64,000 bases of DNA, taken from Rhodocyclaceae bacterium UBA2271. GTDB lineage: Bacteria > Pseudomonadota > Gammaproteobacteria > Burkholderiales > Rhodocyclaceae. The stretch is from contig DDXB01000009.1 of NCBI GenBank assembly GCA_002347405.1, positions 21,895 to 85,894 on the forward strand, given 5' to 3'. Positions 38,881 to 51,112 of this stretch are shown in pieces; within the stretch, counting starts at the first letter, position 1; each line of letters opens with the position of its first letter. The notes under the pieces were generated by a model. That model saw only the letters and a program-made list of their open reading frames with translations, searched no databases and was not told the DNA's origin. The position numbers and the translations under genes were made by a program.

Positions 38881-41058
38881 ATGAGCAGCAAGATGAAACA
38901 GACGTTCAAGATGACGGCTCTGGCCGCAGCCTTGGCAGCCAGTTATGGAACGGCGCTGGCCGACGATGATGAGAAAGCGGCGCTGGCCGCTGTTGCCGCC
39001 GAAGTCAGCCGGCTCACCACACCGGAAAGTTCAGTTTCTGTCGGCATCGGCAACTGGTCGGGCAATCGCCATCAACAGGGCATCTACGACGGCATGCGCG
39101 AGGGCAAGGCCTACGGCCTGCTGGACCTTACTCTTGTCAAGCGCGACAACGCCACCGGCACCTGGTTCTCGCTGGAAGGCCGCAACCTGGGACTCGATAC
39201 GCCCGAACTCAGTGCCGAGTGGCTGCGTCAGGGCGATATCGGCATCTCGCTTGATTACAGCCGCATACAGCGCGATAACCCACTGACCTTCACCACGGGT
39301 CTCCTCGGCATTGGCACTGCAAATCAGATTTTCAGCGGTACAGCAGGGGCAAATACATTGCCAAGCAGAGATGTCAGCCTGAGCACAAAGCGCGACCTTA
39401 CCCAGTTGGGCCTGTACAAAAACCTGATGCCCCACCTGAACCTGAAGGTCAGTTTCAAGAACGAAGAGAAGAACGGTGCGCGCCAATGGGGATTGGGCAG
39501 CAATGCCATTTTTCTGACCGAGCCAATTGACAGTACTGTGCGACAACTGGAAGCCATCCTCGACTACGCGGACGAAAGGCTGCAGATTTCGGGCGGCTAT
39601 TACGGTAGCTGGTACGACAATGCCAATTCACTGGTGCTTGGTTATCAAAATGGCCTGGCAATCAGCGCTATCAATGCCAACCCCACCAACCCGACGTCCC
39701 TCTCACTACCGTTGGGCAATCAGGCTCATCAACTCTTCATGAATGCCGGCTACGCCTTCACGCCGACGACCCGGGGCACCTTCAAGTTGTCCTATGGCAA
39801 GGCAACCCAGGATGAGACGATTCCGGTCGCTTTTAACGTGGCACCGGCAACGGCTGCACCGTCTAATCTTAATGGCCGGATCGACACCTCGCTGGCGGAA
39901 TTTGGTCTCACCTCGCGTCCTCTACCTAAACTTTCCCTGGTAGCCAATCTGCGCTACCACGACGTCAAGGACAAAACCCCGGTTGCTGCTTATATTGGTC
40001 CCGGTCCTTCAGGTGGCGGCACAACATTGGTCTACAACACCCCGCACTCGTTTACAAAAACGTCAGGAAAGGTCGAGGCAAATTATCGTCTGCCACAGCA
40101 ATTCAACCTGATCGGCGGCATTGAAATCAATAATCAGGATCGTTCCGTGCCAACTAGAAGCACCGTTTCGGGTGCAGGCGTCAATACCTATAGCGTCCCC
40201 TTCCGGGTGAAGCTGGATGAGACAACCTATCGCCTGCAATTGCGCCGCTCGCTATCGGACACACTCAATGGTTCCCTGGCCTACCTGAACAGCGACCGCC
40301 GTGGGCCGGGCTATGTTCCGACCGGTAACAACCCCGCTAGCAACTCAGCGGATCTGGTCAACCCGACGCATATCGCAGACCGCAAGCGGGACAAATGGCG
40401 CGCCATGCTGGACTGGTCGCCGACCGAACGGCTGTCATTCCAGTTTGCGGTTGATCAGGCACAGGATAAGTACGGCCCTGGCAACCGTCCCTACGGGCTT
40501 GTCGATGGCAGCGCGGACATCTACACAATCGATGTCAATTACACCATGAGCGACAACTGGCAGGTTTCCGGCTGGTATACACGCGACGACACCAAAGCAC
40601 GCGAAGTCGGTGCCCTCTTGCCTATCTCTGCCACGACGACTAGAGATGCGCAGTTGCGTGAAATTGGCGATTCGTTCGGTTTTGGCCTGCGCGGACGGCC
40701 CAGCGCCAAGCTGCAGGTCGGGGCAAATCTGGAATGGGTCAAGAGTGTCAGCCAGTATCCTCAGACTCTGAATGGTGCTTACACGGCAACGACATCAGGT
40801 GGGGTGTCATTAGTCCCCCTGGCGGACATCAACAACAAACTCACCCGCCTGAAGCTGTTTGGCGACTACGCGCTGGACAAGAACAGCAACGTACGCATCG
40901 AAGCGATCCACGAGCGCTGGCAGACCGACGACTGGACCTGGTCGTTCAGCACTGGCGCACCGTTCACCTACGGTACAACTACCGACGGCACCACCGTGAC
41001 GGCGAACCCGAAGCAGACAGTCAACTTCGTCGGAGCCCGTTACATCTATAAATTCTAA
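38881..41058 (+). CDS. MtrB/PioB-family decaheme-associated outer-membrane beta-barrel
   Basis: 725 residues with a signal peptide ending TALADDDE. The body alternates polar and aromatic residues as amphipathic strands (for example LDLTLVKRDNATGTWFSLEG and WQVSGWYTRDDTK) and ends VNFVGARYIYKF, a C-terminal Phe as in barrel proteins. It is normal MtrB length. I see no Cys, so the CxxC motif reported for Shewanella MtrB is absent. With the preceding decaheme cytochrome it forms an electron conduit through the outer membrane. The start has AAAGGGG upstream. Transcription ends at the hairpin at 41101. Confidence 0.88.
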   Translation: MSSKMKQTFKMTALAAALAASYGTALADDDEKAALAAVAAEVSRLTTPESSVSVGIGNWSGNRHQQGIYDGMREGKAYGLLDLTLVKRDNATGTWFSLEGRNLGLDTPELSAEWLRQGDIGISLDYSRIQRDNPLTFTTGLLGIGTANQIFSGTAGANTLPSRDVSLSTKRDLTQLGLYKNLMPHLNLKVSFKNEEKNGARQWGLGSNAIFLTEPIDSTVRQLEAILDYADERLQISGGYYGSWYDNANSLVLGYQNGLAISAINANPTNPTSLSLPLGNQAHQLFMNAGYAFTPTTRGTFKLSYGKATQDETIPVAFNVAPATAAPSNLNGRIDTSLAEFGLTSRPLPKLSLVANLRYHDVKDKTPVAAYIGPGPSGGGTTLVYNTPHSFTKTSGKVEANYRLPQQFNLIGGIEINNQDRSVPTRSTVSGAGVNTYSVPFRVKLDETTYRLQLRRSLSDTLNGSLAYLNSDRRGPGYVPTGNNPASNSADLVNPTHIADRKRDKWRAMLDWSPTERLSFQFAVDQAQDKYGPGNRPYGLVDGSADIYTIDVNYTMSDNWQVSGWYTRDDTKAREVGALLPISATTTRDAQLREIGDSFGFGLRGRPSAKLQVGANLEWVKSVSQYPQTLNGAYTATTSGGVSLVPLADINNKLTRLKLFGDYALDKNSNVRIEAIHERWQTDDWTWSFSTGAPFTYGTTTDGTTVTANPKQTVNFVGARYIYKF

Positions 41059-41100
41059 CCAGAGCGTCTGGTTGATGATCGGCTAGTTTCAACCAGTTTG

Positions 41101-41123
41101 GGGCGGCGCGAGCCGCCCTTTTT
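41101..41123 (+). terminator. Rho-independent terminator after the porin-cytochrome pair
   Basis: GGGCGGC (41101-41107), loop GCGA, GCCGCCC (41112-41118), then TTTTTC. Confidence 0.9.
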
Positions 41124-41139
41124 CTTGACTACACGCCGT

Positions 41140-43545
<2,406 letters not shown>

Positions 43546-43547
43546 AT

Positions 43548-43751
43548 TCAGTAGTGGGGAGGAATTTCGTCGAGCAGGTTGCGCTGCTCGGCCGGCTGGG
43601 ATTGCAGCATCTGCTGGCGCAGCGTGCGCAACTCGTGCTGCAACTGGCTGATCTGTTCCTGCTGGCGATAAACGGTGTGATTCAGCGTTTCGAGCAGGTC
43701 TTCGGCAAAGGCCAGCTTGACTTCGAGTTCGGTGAGGCGCTCTTCCATCAT
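43548..43751 (-). CDS. slyX: SlyX family coiled-coil protein
   Basis: 67 residues, almost one coiled coil (MEERLTELEVKLAFAEDLLETLNHTVYRQQEQISQLQ) ending in the typical PPHY. Its function is not established in this family. It starts at the ATGATGA that also holds the rbgA stop and ends 2 bp before tex, making an rbgA-slyX-tex operon. Confidence 0.88.
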   Translation of the reverse strand: MMEERLTELEVKLAFAEDLLETLNHTVYRQQEQISQLQHELRTLRQQMLQSQPAEQRNLLDEIPPHY

Positions 43752-44653
43752 TCGTCGTCCAAAGTCGGCGCTGGCAGAACGCCGGCAGCGAGCATCGCCG
43801 CGCGCGTTTCGGGCGTTTCGAGGCTGATGCGCCCCAGCGCGCCGCCGCGGTAGTCGGTCAGCAGGATCATCGCCGCCTTTTCCAGGTCGAGTTCGCCGCC
43901 CCGGCCCTTGATGATGCAGCCGCGCTTGCGGGCGACGGTTTCGACGATGCCGACGGCATCCATAGCTGCCATCGTAATTGCATCCACCTTGTAACGCGCA
44001 GCCAGCAGCGCCGGATAACGCGCCAGCAGAATGCCGGCGAGGAAGATGGCCACGTCGGCATCGATCACCGCATTGCGGCCGATGGCGTGGCTGGCGGCGA
44101 GCATGAAGCCATCAGCATCATGCTCGATCTTCGGCCACATCAGACCCGGCGTATCGATGATGGTCTGCCGCAATGAAAGGTCGAAACTCTGCTGGCTCTT
44201 GGTGACGGCCGGCTCATCGCCGACCGCCGCGATGCGGCGCTTCAGCAACGCGTTCATGAAGGTCGATTTGCCGACGTTGGGGATGCCCATGATCATCATG
44301 CGCAGCGGCTTCACGTTGTCGTTGCGGTGCGGCGCCAGCTGCTGGCAGAGGGCCGGCACTTTCGCGGCGTCACCCGGCTTCTTGCATGAAATAGCCACCG
44401 CCTTGACGCCCGGCTGGCGACTGTAGTGGTCGAGCCAGGCCTGCGTGACGACGGGATCGGCAAGGTCGGCCTTGTTCAACAGTTTGAGACAGGGCCGCTG
44501 GCGTGCCAGACGCAGTTCGCGGATCATCGGATTGCTGCTCGCCTCGGGCAGGCGGGCATCGAGCACTTCGATCACCACGTCGGTGCGCGCCATGGTCTCG
44601 GCAGCTTTTCTGCGCGCCGAGGTCATGTGGCCGGGGAACCACTGGATGGACAT
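43748..44653 (-). CDS. rbgA: Ribosome-assembly GTPase RbgA/YlqF
   Basis: 301 residues with a circularly permuted G domain: NKAD (G4), SCKK (G5), GIPNVGKST (G1), then DTPGLMWPK (G3). The N-terminus IQWFPGHMTSARRKA is the family hallmark. It acts in maturation of the large ribosomal subunit. The last dozen residues (AGVLPAPTLDDE) are encoded partly by a family A repeat, so the C-terminus has been remodelled. First gene of rbgA-slyX-tex. Confidence 0.92.
   Translation of the reverse strand: MSIQWFPGHMTSARRKAAETMARTDVVIEVLDARLPEASSNPMIRELRLARQRPCLKLLNKADLADPVVTQAWLDHYSRQPGVKAVAISCKKPGDAAKVPALCQQLAPHRNDNVKPLRMMIMGIPNVGKSTFMNALLKRRIAAVGDEPAVTKSQQSFDLSLRQTIIDTPGLMWPKIEHDADGFMLAASHAIGRNAVIDADVAIFLAGILLARYPALLAARYKVDAITMAAMDAVGIVETVARKRGCIIKGRGGELDLEKAAMILLTDYRGGALGRISLETPETRAAMLAAGVLPAPTLDDE
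43761..43783 (-). repeat. Family A repeat core at the 3' end of rbgA
   Basis: Plus strand AAAGTCGGCGCTGGCAGAAC then GCC. Translated on the minus strand as GVLPAPTL, eight codons from the stop. Confidence 0.75.
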
Positions 44654-44732
44654 TGGGAAGATTAAGCGTTGAACGGGCCGTGATTATAGGCGGCGCGGCG
44701 GCACCAGACGAATGCCGTCCTATCAACCCAAG

Positions 44733-44756
44733 AAAAGTCGGCTCTGGCGATACGGC
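44733..44756 (-). repeat. Family A repeat core (intergenic)
   Basis: Plus strand GAAAAGTCGGCTCTGGCGA then TACGGC, between rbgA and the GGDEF gene that ends at 44791. Confidence 0.75.
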
Positions 44757-44790
44757 GTTCTTGTGGCGCAACGCACCAACGAAACACGCC

Positions 44791-45993
44791 CTAGAGCAGG
44801 TGGCTCAAAGTCTTGCTGCGCAAGTGGCGCAATATGCCCGACAACCACTCACGCACCCTGCCCGGCCTTGAATCATGTTTATTCCGTGCTACCGCACAAG
44901 TAGCCGGATCACCGACCACGCGGTTGCGCCCACCATGCTTGGCCTGATACAGGGCCCGGTCGGCAGCCGCCACCAGCATTTCAGCCTGGGCCGGGATCGC
45001 GTCGGTTGCAGTGTCGGGCGGCAGCATGGCGAGGCCGATCGAGATGGTGACGGGCACTTCTGTTGCTGATTGGGGCTGAAATGGCTTGGCCGCGACGGCT
45101 GTACGGATGCGCTCGGCAATTTCCAGCGCATGCATGGTGTTGGTCTGTGGCAGGAGCACGATGAACTCCTCACCGCCGTAGCGGGCAATCGTGTCGCCCG
45201 CCCGCAGTTGCGACTGGATGACGCCGGCCACGCCACGCAGCACCTCATCGCCACTTTGGTGGCCATGCGTATCGTTGATGCGTTTGAATTTGTCGATATC
45301 GAGGAACATGCAGGCGAGCGGCTGGCGGTGACGCCGCACCTGGCCGATTTCAACCAGACAACGATGCTCGAAGTAACGGCGATTTTCCACGCCGGTCAGG
45401 CTGTCGGTCAGGCCTGCCCGTTTCAGGCGCTCCTGTGTCAGTGCGCTTTCCAGACAGAGGGCCACCACTGCCGCCAGGCGATCCAGAAAATCGGTGCCGG
45501 CTTCCGCACCATAGCGTTCTGCCACGGAACTACCCAGATGCAAACTGCCGATCAGTTCCCCCTGACGCATCAGCGGCAGCAGGGCGACCGAAGCGATGGC
45601 AGCGACGGGCGCCTCGAACAACGGCCCGTGCAATTCCGGATCAAATGCGCACAAATAGGTGGAACATTGATTTTGGTAAAGCGGTTCCAGCAACTCGGCC
45701 GACTGGAGCAACAGCAAGCCGTCAAGCGACTCGCTGCCCAAATCGGCGTCGAGAATACGGGTTGCTTCGTATTCCCTGTCGATCAGGGCCAGGCTGACAA
45801 ATTCGATACCGAAGGCTGCCTTGTAATCGGTCAGCAAAGACTGCAACAGTTCGGCCAGCGACCGGGCGCCGATCAAACGCCGTTCGAGCCGGTCAAAGCG
45901 GCGCATCTTGGTTTCGTTCTGCCGCGCCTCATTGAGCAGGCCTTCCAGTTGCTGCCGGAGGGAGAGGTTTTCAAAATGCAGGCCGCTTACCAT
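44791..45993 (-). CDS. Diguanylate cyclase with GAF-like (DUF484) sensor domain
   Basis: 400 residues from the ATG at 45993; a GTG at 46014 would add seven. A coiled N-terminus (NLSLRQQLEGLLNEARQNETKMRR) is followed by a GAF/DUF484-like domain (about 45-185). The GGDEF domain has active site GGEEF (about 273-277), and RAGD forms a canonical inhibitory site five residues before it. The C-terminal 45 residues are Arg-rich without known motifs. Third GGDEF protein in this window; it lies downstream of nuoN on the same strand, 99 bp away, but need not be co-transcribed. Confidence 0.87.
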   Translation of the reverse strand: MVSGLHFENLSLRQQLEGLLNEARQNETKMRRFDRLERRLIGARSLAELLQSLLTDYKAAFGIEFVSLALIDREYEATRILDADLGSESLDGLLLLQSAELLEPLYQNQCSTYLCAFDPELHGPLFEAPVAAIASVALLPLMRQGELIGSLHLGSSVAERYGAEAGTDFLDRLAAVVALCLESALTQERLKRAGLTDSLTGVENRRYFEHRCLVEIGQVRRHRQPLACMFLDIDKFKRINDTHGHQSGDEVLRGVAGVIQSQLRAGDTIARYGGEEFIVLLPQTNTMHALEIAERIRTAVAAKPFQPQSATEVPVTISIGLAMLPPDTATDAIPAQAEMLVAAADRALYQAKHGGRNRVVGDPATCAVARNKHDSRPGRVREWLSGILRHLRSKTLSHLL

Positions 45994-46092
45994 GGTCAGC
46001 TTAACGGCCGGCACCGCAACAACTTGAGGGGTGCTGCAGGCCTTTGCCCGTTCGCGCCATGAACTGGCCGCGAGGCGCCAGCCGGGTGATTT

Positions 46093-47568
46093 TTATAGCG
46101 AGCGAAGCAGCGCGTAGGTGCACAATGACATCAGCGTATTCGGGAACAGGCCGAACAGGGCAATCGCAATACCATTGAGCGAGAGCAGGAAGCGCATGTC
46201 GAGATTGGCGACAATCGGCGCGGTGTCAACCGGCGCATCGAAATACATCAGCTTGATCACGCGCAGGTAGTAAAAGGCGCCGATCAGCGAGAACATCACG
46301 GCAAAGACGGCAATCGCGACATAGCCGGCATCGACCGCGGCAATCAGCACGGAGAATTTGGCAAAGAAGCCAACGAAGAATGGAACACCGGCCATCGAGA
46401 GCATGGTGACCATCATCACGGCGGCAAACCACGGGCTGCGTTGGTTCAGGCCCTTGAAATCCTCCAGATGCTCGGCCTCGTAGCCGGCGCGCGACAGCAG
46501 CAGGACCATGCCGAAGGAAGCCAGCGACATGATCACGTAGGCCACGGCGTAATACATTGCCGAACTGTAGGCGTTCAATGCGTAGTGACGGTCGGGGCCG
46601 ACCACGCCGCTCATCAGTGCGAGCAGCATGAAACCCATGTGGGCGATGGCCGAATAGGCCAGCATGCGCTTGATGTTGGTCTGGGCAATCGCCGCCAGGT
46701 TGCCGAGCGCGATGGAGAGTACGGCCATGATCATCAACATCGACTGCCAGTGCTCGGCCAGTTCGAACAGGCCGTACACCAGCAGGCGCATGGCCATGGC
46801 GAAGGCGGCCAGCTTGGGGGCGGAAGCGATCAGCAGCGTGATCGGGGTCGGTGCGCCATGATAGACGTCCGGCACCCACATGTGGAAAGGCACGGCACCC
46901 AGTTTGAAGGCAATACCGGAGACGACAAAGACCAGGCCAAATACCAGCACGGTCTTGTTGGCGACGCCAAGATGCAGAGCCTGGGCGACGCCACCGATTT
47001 CGAGCGTACCGGTCGCGCCATACACCATCGACATGCCGTAGAGCAGCAATCCGGAGGCCAGCGAGCCGAGAATGAAATACTTCATTGCCGCCTCGGTGGC
47101 GCGCACGCTGTTACGATCAATCGCCACCAGGGCATACAGTGACAGCGACATCAGTTCCAGGCCGAGGTAAAGGGTCAGGAAGTGCGACGCCGAAATCATC
47201 ACCATCATGCCGAGCGTGGCAAACAACACCAGTAGGTAGTACTCCCCCTTGTCCAGCTGGCGCGCCACCAGATAGCCCCGGCTATAGACCACCACAAAAA
47301 TCACCGCCAGATAAACCATCAACTTGAGGAAGTCGGCGAGCAGATCGTCGACGAACATGTTGTTGAAGGTCAACACGACCTGGCCATCCATGGTCAGGTA
47401 GGTGATGAGCGCGCAGCCGATCAGGGTAATGATGGTCAGAGCAGGTGTGATCCAGCGCTGCGAGCGACCGAGGAAGACATCTACCAGCAGGATGACGCAA
47501 GCCATCGCCAACAGGAAAATCTCCGGCGCGGCCGGGTAGAAATCGGGCATTACAAAATTCTTGAGCAT
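46093..47568 (-). CDS. nuoN: NADH-quinone oxidoreductase subunit N
   Basis: An antiporter-like membrane subunit of complex I, 491 residues and about 14 helices. It has PVYHG-type sequence in WVPDVYHGAPTPITLLIASAPK with the conserved Lys of the proton channel, and NIKRMLAYSAIAHMGFML. A downstream ATG at 47550 (MPDFYPAAPEIF) is also possible. Last of the 14 nuo genes; nuoM ends 19 bp before it. Confidence 0.95.
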   Translation of the reverse strand: MLKNFVMPDFYPAAPEIFLLAMACVILLVDVFLGRSQRWITPALTIITLIGCALITYLTMDGQVVLTFNNMFVDDLLADFLKLMVYLAVIFVVVYSRGYLVARQLDKGEYYLLVLFATLGMMVMISASHFLTLYLGLELMSLSLYALVAIDRNSVRATEAAMKYFILGSLASGLLLYGMSMVYGATGTLEIGGVAQALHLGVANKTVLVFGLVFVVSGIAFKLGAVPFHMWVPDVYHGAPTPITLLIASAPKLAAFAMAMRLLVYGLFELAEHWQSMLMIMAVLSIALGNLAAIAQTNIKRMLAYSAIAHMGFMLLALMSGVVGPDRHYALNAYSSAMYYAVAYVIMSLASFGMVLLLSRAGYEAEHLEDFKGLNQRSPWFAAVMMVTMLSMAGVPFFVGFFAKFSVLIAAVDAGYVAIAVFAVMFSLIGAFYYLRVIKLMYFDAPVDTAPIVANLDMRFLLSLNGIAIALFGLFPNTLMSLCTYALLRSL

Positions 47569-47587
47569 CGCTTCTCTCGTCTCGCGG

Positions 47588-49060
47588 TTACAGCTTGCTC
47601 ACGGCGACATGCTTGAGCAGGTTGTCCACCGAGGCATGCATCACTTCAGTGAATGGATAGGGATATATACCCATGGCCAGCACGCAGAACGCCAGCAGTG
47701 CAAGGAACAGGAATTCCCGGCTGTTGATGTCGGCAAGTTCCGCCACGTGACTGTTGGCCACTTCGCCGAAGATCACGCGCTTGTACATCCACAGGGTGTA
47801 GGCGGCACCCAGGATCAATGTCGTCGCCGCCGCAAAACCAACCCAGAAGTTGAACTTGATGGCACCCAGGATCACCATGAACTCGCCGACGAAACCGGAG
47901 GTGGCAGGCAAACCGGCATTGGCCATGGCAAACAGCATGAAGAAGGCGGCGAACTTCGGCATGGTATTCACCACCCCGCCGTAGTCGGCGATGTTGCGCG
48001 AGTGCATGCGGTCGTACATGACCCCGACGCAAAGGAACATCGCGGCCGAGATGAAGCCGTGGGAGATCATCTGCACCAGGGCGCCCTCGACGCCGATCTG
48101 GTTGAAGATGAAGAAACCCAAGGTGACAAAGCCCATGTGCGAGATCGAAGAATAGGCGATCAGCTTCTTCATGTCGGTCTGCACCAGCGCGACAAAGCCG
48201 ATATAGACGACGGCAATCAGCGACAGCGCAATCATCATCGGCGCCAGATACTGGCTGGCATCCGGCGCGATGGGCAGCGAGAACCGCAGGAAACCATAGG
48301 CACCGAGTTTCAGCATGATTGCCGCCAGCACCACCGAACCACCGGTCGGCGCCTCGACGTGGGCGTCCGGCAACCAGGTATGTACCGGCCACATCGGCAC
48401 CTTGACGGCAAAGGCCACCAGGAAGGCGAGGAAGATCAGGATCTGCGGCGTCATGTCGATGCGCAACTGGTGCCACTCGAGCAGGTTGAAACTGCCGCCC
48501 GAAGAGAGGAACAGATAGATCAGCGCGATCAGCATCAGCAACGAGCCAAGCAGCGTGTAGAGGAAGAACTTGAAGGCCGCATAGACGCGGTTATGACCGC
48601 CCCAGACACCGATGATGATGTACATCGGGATCAGCGAAGCCTCGAAGAAGACGTAGAACAAAACCGCGTCGAGCGCGCTGAAGATGCCGTTCATCAGGCC
48701 CGACATGATCAGGAAGGCGCCCAGGTACTGCGCGACCTTGTCCTCGATCACCTGCCAGCCGGCAATCACGACGATGATGGTGATGAAGCTGTTGAGCAGG
48801 AGGAACAACATCGAGATGCCGTCAACGCCCAGCAGGTATTCGATGTTGAAGCGCGGAATCCAGGCACGTTGTTCGACGAACTGCATGCCGGCCTCGGTCA
48901 TGTCGAAGCCGAGATACAGCGGCAGGGTCACGACAAAACCGGCCATGGCGACCAGCAGGGCCGTCCAGCGCGCCAAATTCTTGTTCGGTCCAGCGGCGAA
49001 GACCATCAGGGCGCCCAGGATCGGCACCCAGATCGCGAGACTCAGTAGATAGGAACTCAT
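47588..49060 (-). CDS. nuoM: NADH-quinone oxidoreductase subunit M
   Basis: A proton-pumping subunit of 490 residues from the ATG at 49060 (MSSYLLSLAIW); a TTG at 49075 would add five residues. It contains PMWPVHTWLPDAHVEAPTGGSV with channel residues, and TDMKKLIAYSSISHMGFVTLG. The hydrophobic profile is that of a 14-helix antiporter-type subunit. Confidence 0.95.
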   Translation of the reverse strand: MSSYLLSLAIWVPILGALMVFAAGPNKNLARWTALLVAMAGFVVTLPLYLGFDMTEAGMQFVEQRAWIPRFNIEYLLGVDGISMLFLLLNSFITIIVVIAGWQVIEDKVAQYLGAFLIMSGLMNGIFSALDAVLFYVFFEASLIPMYIIIGVWGGHNRVYAAFKFFLYTLLGSLLMLIALIYLFLSSGGSFNLLEWHQLRIDMTPQILIFLAFLVAFAVKVPMWPVHTWLPDAHVEAPTGGSVVLAAIMLKLGAYGFLRFSLPIAPDASQYLAPMMIALSLIAVVYIGFVALVQTDMKKLIAYSSISHMGFVTLGFFIFNQIGVEGALVQMISHGFISAAMFLCVGVMYDRMHSRNIADYGGVVNTMPKFAAFFMLFAMANAGLPATSGFVGEFMVILGAIKFNFWVGFAAATTLILGAAYTLWMYKRVIFGEVANSHVAELADINSREFLFLALLAFCVLAMGIYPYPFTEVMHASVDNLLKHVAVSKL

Positions 49061-49096
49061 CTGCACGTTATCCAATTATCTCGTCAAATTAGGCCA

Positions 49097-51103
49097 TCAA
49101 ACCCGGTTCAACCACAAGGTCAGCAGCACAAACACGCCGATGATCATGGAGAACGCATATTGATAGATGTGGCCGGACTGGATCAGGCGCACGACACTGG
49201 AGAACCAGCCCACCAGGCGCGCCGAACCATTCACCGCCACGCCATCGATCAGTGTCTGGTCGCCGACCTTCCAGAGGCCGCGACCCAGGCCGCGCGCGCC
49301 ACCGGCAAAGAACCACTCGTTGAACCTGTCGAAGCCATATTTCTCTTCGAGGATGGTTGCCAGCACGCCCGACTTCCGCTTGATGACTGCTGGCAGGTCG
49401 GGGCGTTTGATGTAGAGGAACCAGGCCGTCACCGCGCCGGCAAGCGCCAGCCAGAATGGCAGCGTCACCACGCCGTGCGCCATCATGCCGAATACCCCCG
49501 TGAAGGCCGCCTGCAGTTGCGCCATGCCGGCATGCGCATCGGCAATGTAGATCGCGTCGCCGAACCAACTGCCGTAGAGGAAGGAACCGATCAGCCAGCC
49601 GGAAGCAATTGCCGGGATCGACAGCAGGATCAGCGGCACGGTGACGACCTTGGGCGATTCATGGGGAACGTGCACACCATGGTGACCATGGCCGTGATGG
49701 GCGTCATGCGCCTGCTCACGAAAACGCTCTTTGCCGTGGAAAGTGAAGAAAATGAGCCGGAAGGAATACAGGCCGCCGATAAACACCGCCGCCAGCGCGC
49801 AGACATAGGCGAAGGTAGCGCCGGGGATCTGCGATGCCTGCACCGCCATGATGATCGAATCCTTGGAGAAGAATCCGGCGAAGGGCGGCAGGCCGGCGTT
49901 GGCGATTGCGCCAATGAGCATCGTCGCGTAGGTGATCGGCAGATACTTGCGCAACCCCCCCATCTTGCGCATGTCCTGCTGGTGGTGCATGGCGATGATC
50001 ACCGAGCCGGCGCCGAGGAACAGCACCGCTTTGAAGAAGGCGTGCGTCATCAGGTGGAAGATGGCGACCGAGTAAGCCGAGGCGCCGAGCGCCATGGTCA
50101 TGTAGCCGAGTTGCGACAACGTCGAATAGGCGACCACGCGCTTGATGTCGGTCTGCACGATGGCGATCAGCGCCATGAACAGCGTGGTGATCGCGCCGAT
50201 GACGATGACGAAGGACAACGCGGTGTCGGACAGTTCGAACAGCGGCGACATGCGCGCAACCATGAAGATACCGGCCGTGACCATGGTCGCGGCGTGGATC
50301 AGCGCGGAGATCGGCGTCGGGCCTTCCATCGAATCAGGCAGCCAGACGTGCAGCGGGAACTGCGCCGATTTGCCCATCGCGCCGATGAACAGACCGATGC
50401 AGATGGCGGTGATCAGCGGCCAACCGGTGACGCTTTCGGTAATGGTCGCGAGTTCCTTGGACATGCCGAAGACGGTGGCGTAGTCAAGGCTGCCGGCATA
50501 GGCGGCGATCAGGCCGATGCCGAGAAGAAAACCGAAATCGCCGACGCGGTTAACCAGAAATGCCTTGAGGTTGGCGTAGATGGCTGTCGGCCGGGTCGAC
50601 CAGAAGCCGATCAACAGGTAGGACACCAGGCCGACCGCTTCCCAGCCGAAGAAGAGCTGGACGAAGTTGTTGCTCATGACGAGCATCAGCATCGAAAAGG
50701 TAAAGAGCGAGATATAGGCAAAGAAACGCTGGTAGCTATTTGTGCCGGCCTTGCTGCCGGCCGGCCAGTTGTCCTCGTCATGCGCCATGTAGCCGATGGT
50801 GTAGATATGCACCATCAGCGAAACGAAGGTGACGACAACCATCATCACGACCGTCAGCTGATCGATCAGGAAGCCGATCTTCAGACTCAGGCCGCCCGAT
50901 TCCAGCCAGGTGTAGAGGTCGCCATTGAAGGTATTGCCGGCCATGACATCCTGCAAAATGACCAGCGAAGCCAGAAAGGAAATGGTGACGCCGAGGATGG
51001 TGACGACATGCGCGCCGACGCGGCCAATCAGCCCGCCGAAAAATCCGGCGATGATGGCGCCCAGCAGCGGAGCGAACGGTACGATGAGATAAAGGGTCTT
51101 CAT
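49097..51103 (-). CDS. nuoL: NADH-quinone oxidoreductase subunit L
   Basis: The distal proton-pumping subunit, 668 residues, with FPLHVWLPDSMEGPTPISALIHAATMV, TDIKRVVAYSTLSQLGYM and HAFFKAVLFLGAGSVI. The long C-terminal amphipathic helix and last membrane helix are present. A His-rich loop (AHDAHHGHGHHGVHVPHES, about 480-500) is common in betaproteobacterial NuoL. Confidence 0.96.
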   Translation of the reverse strand: MKTLYLIVPFAPLLGAIIAGFFGGLIGRVGAHVVTILGVTISFLASLVILQDVMAGNTFNGDLYTWLESGGLSLKIGFLIDQLTVVMMVVVTFVSLMVHIYTIGYMAHDEDNWPAGSKAGTNSYQRFFAYISLFTFSMLMLVMSNNFVQLFFGWEAVGLVSYLLIGFWSTRPTAIYANLKAFLVNRVGDFGFLLGIGLIAAYAGSLDYATVFGMSKELATITESVTGWPLITAICIGLFIGAMGKSAQFPLHVWLPDSMEGPTPISALIHAATMVTAGIFMVARMSPLFELSDTALSFVIVIGAITTLFMALIAIVQTDIKRVVAYSTLSQLGYMTMALGASAYSVAIFHLMTHAFFKAVLFLGAGSVIIAMHHQQDMRKMGGLRKYLPITYATMLIGAIANAGLPPFAGFFSKDSIIMAVQASQIPGATFAYVCALAAVFIGGLYSFRLIFFTFHGKERFREQAHDAHHGHGHHGVHVPHESPKVVTVPLILLSIPAIASGWLIGSFLYGSWFGDAIYIADAHAGMAQLQAAFTGVFGMMAHGVVTLPFWLALAGAVTAWFLYIKRPDLPAVIKRKSGVLATILEEKYGFDRFNEWFFAGGARGLGRGLWKVGDQTLIDGVAVNGSARLVGWFSSVVRLIQSGHIYQYAFSMIIGVFVLLTLWLNRV

Positions 51104-51112
51104 GTCAGCGAA

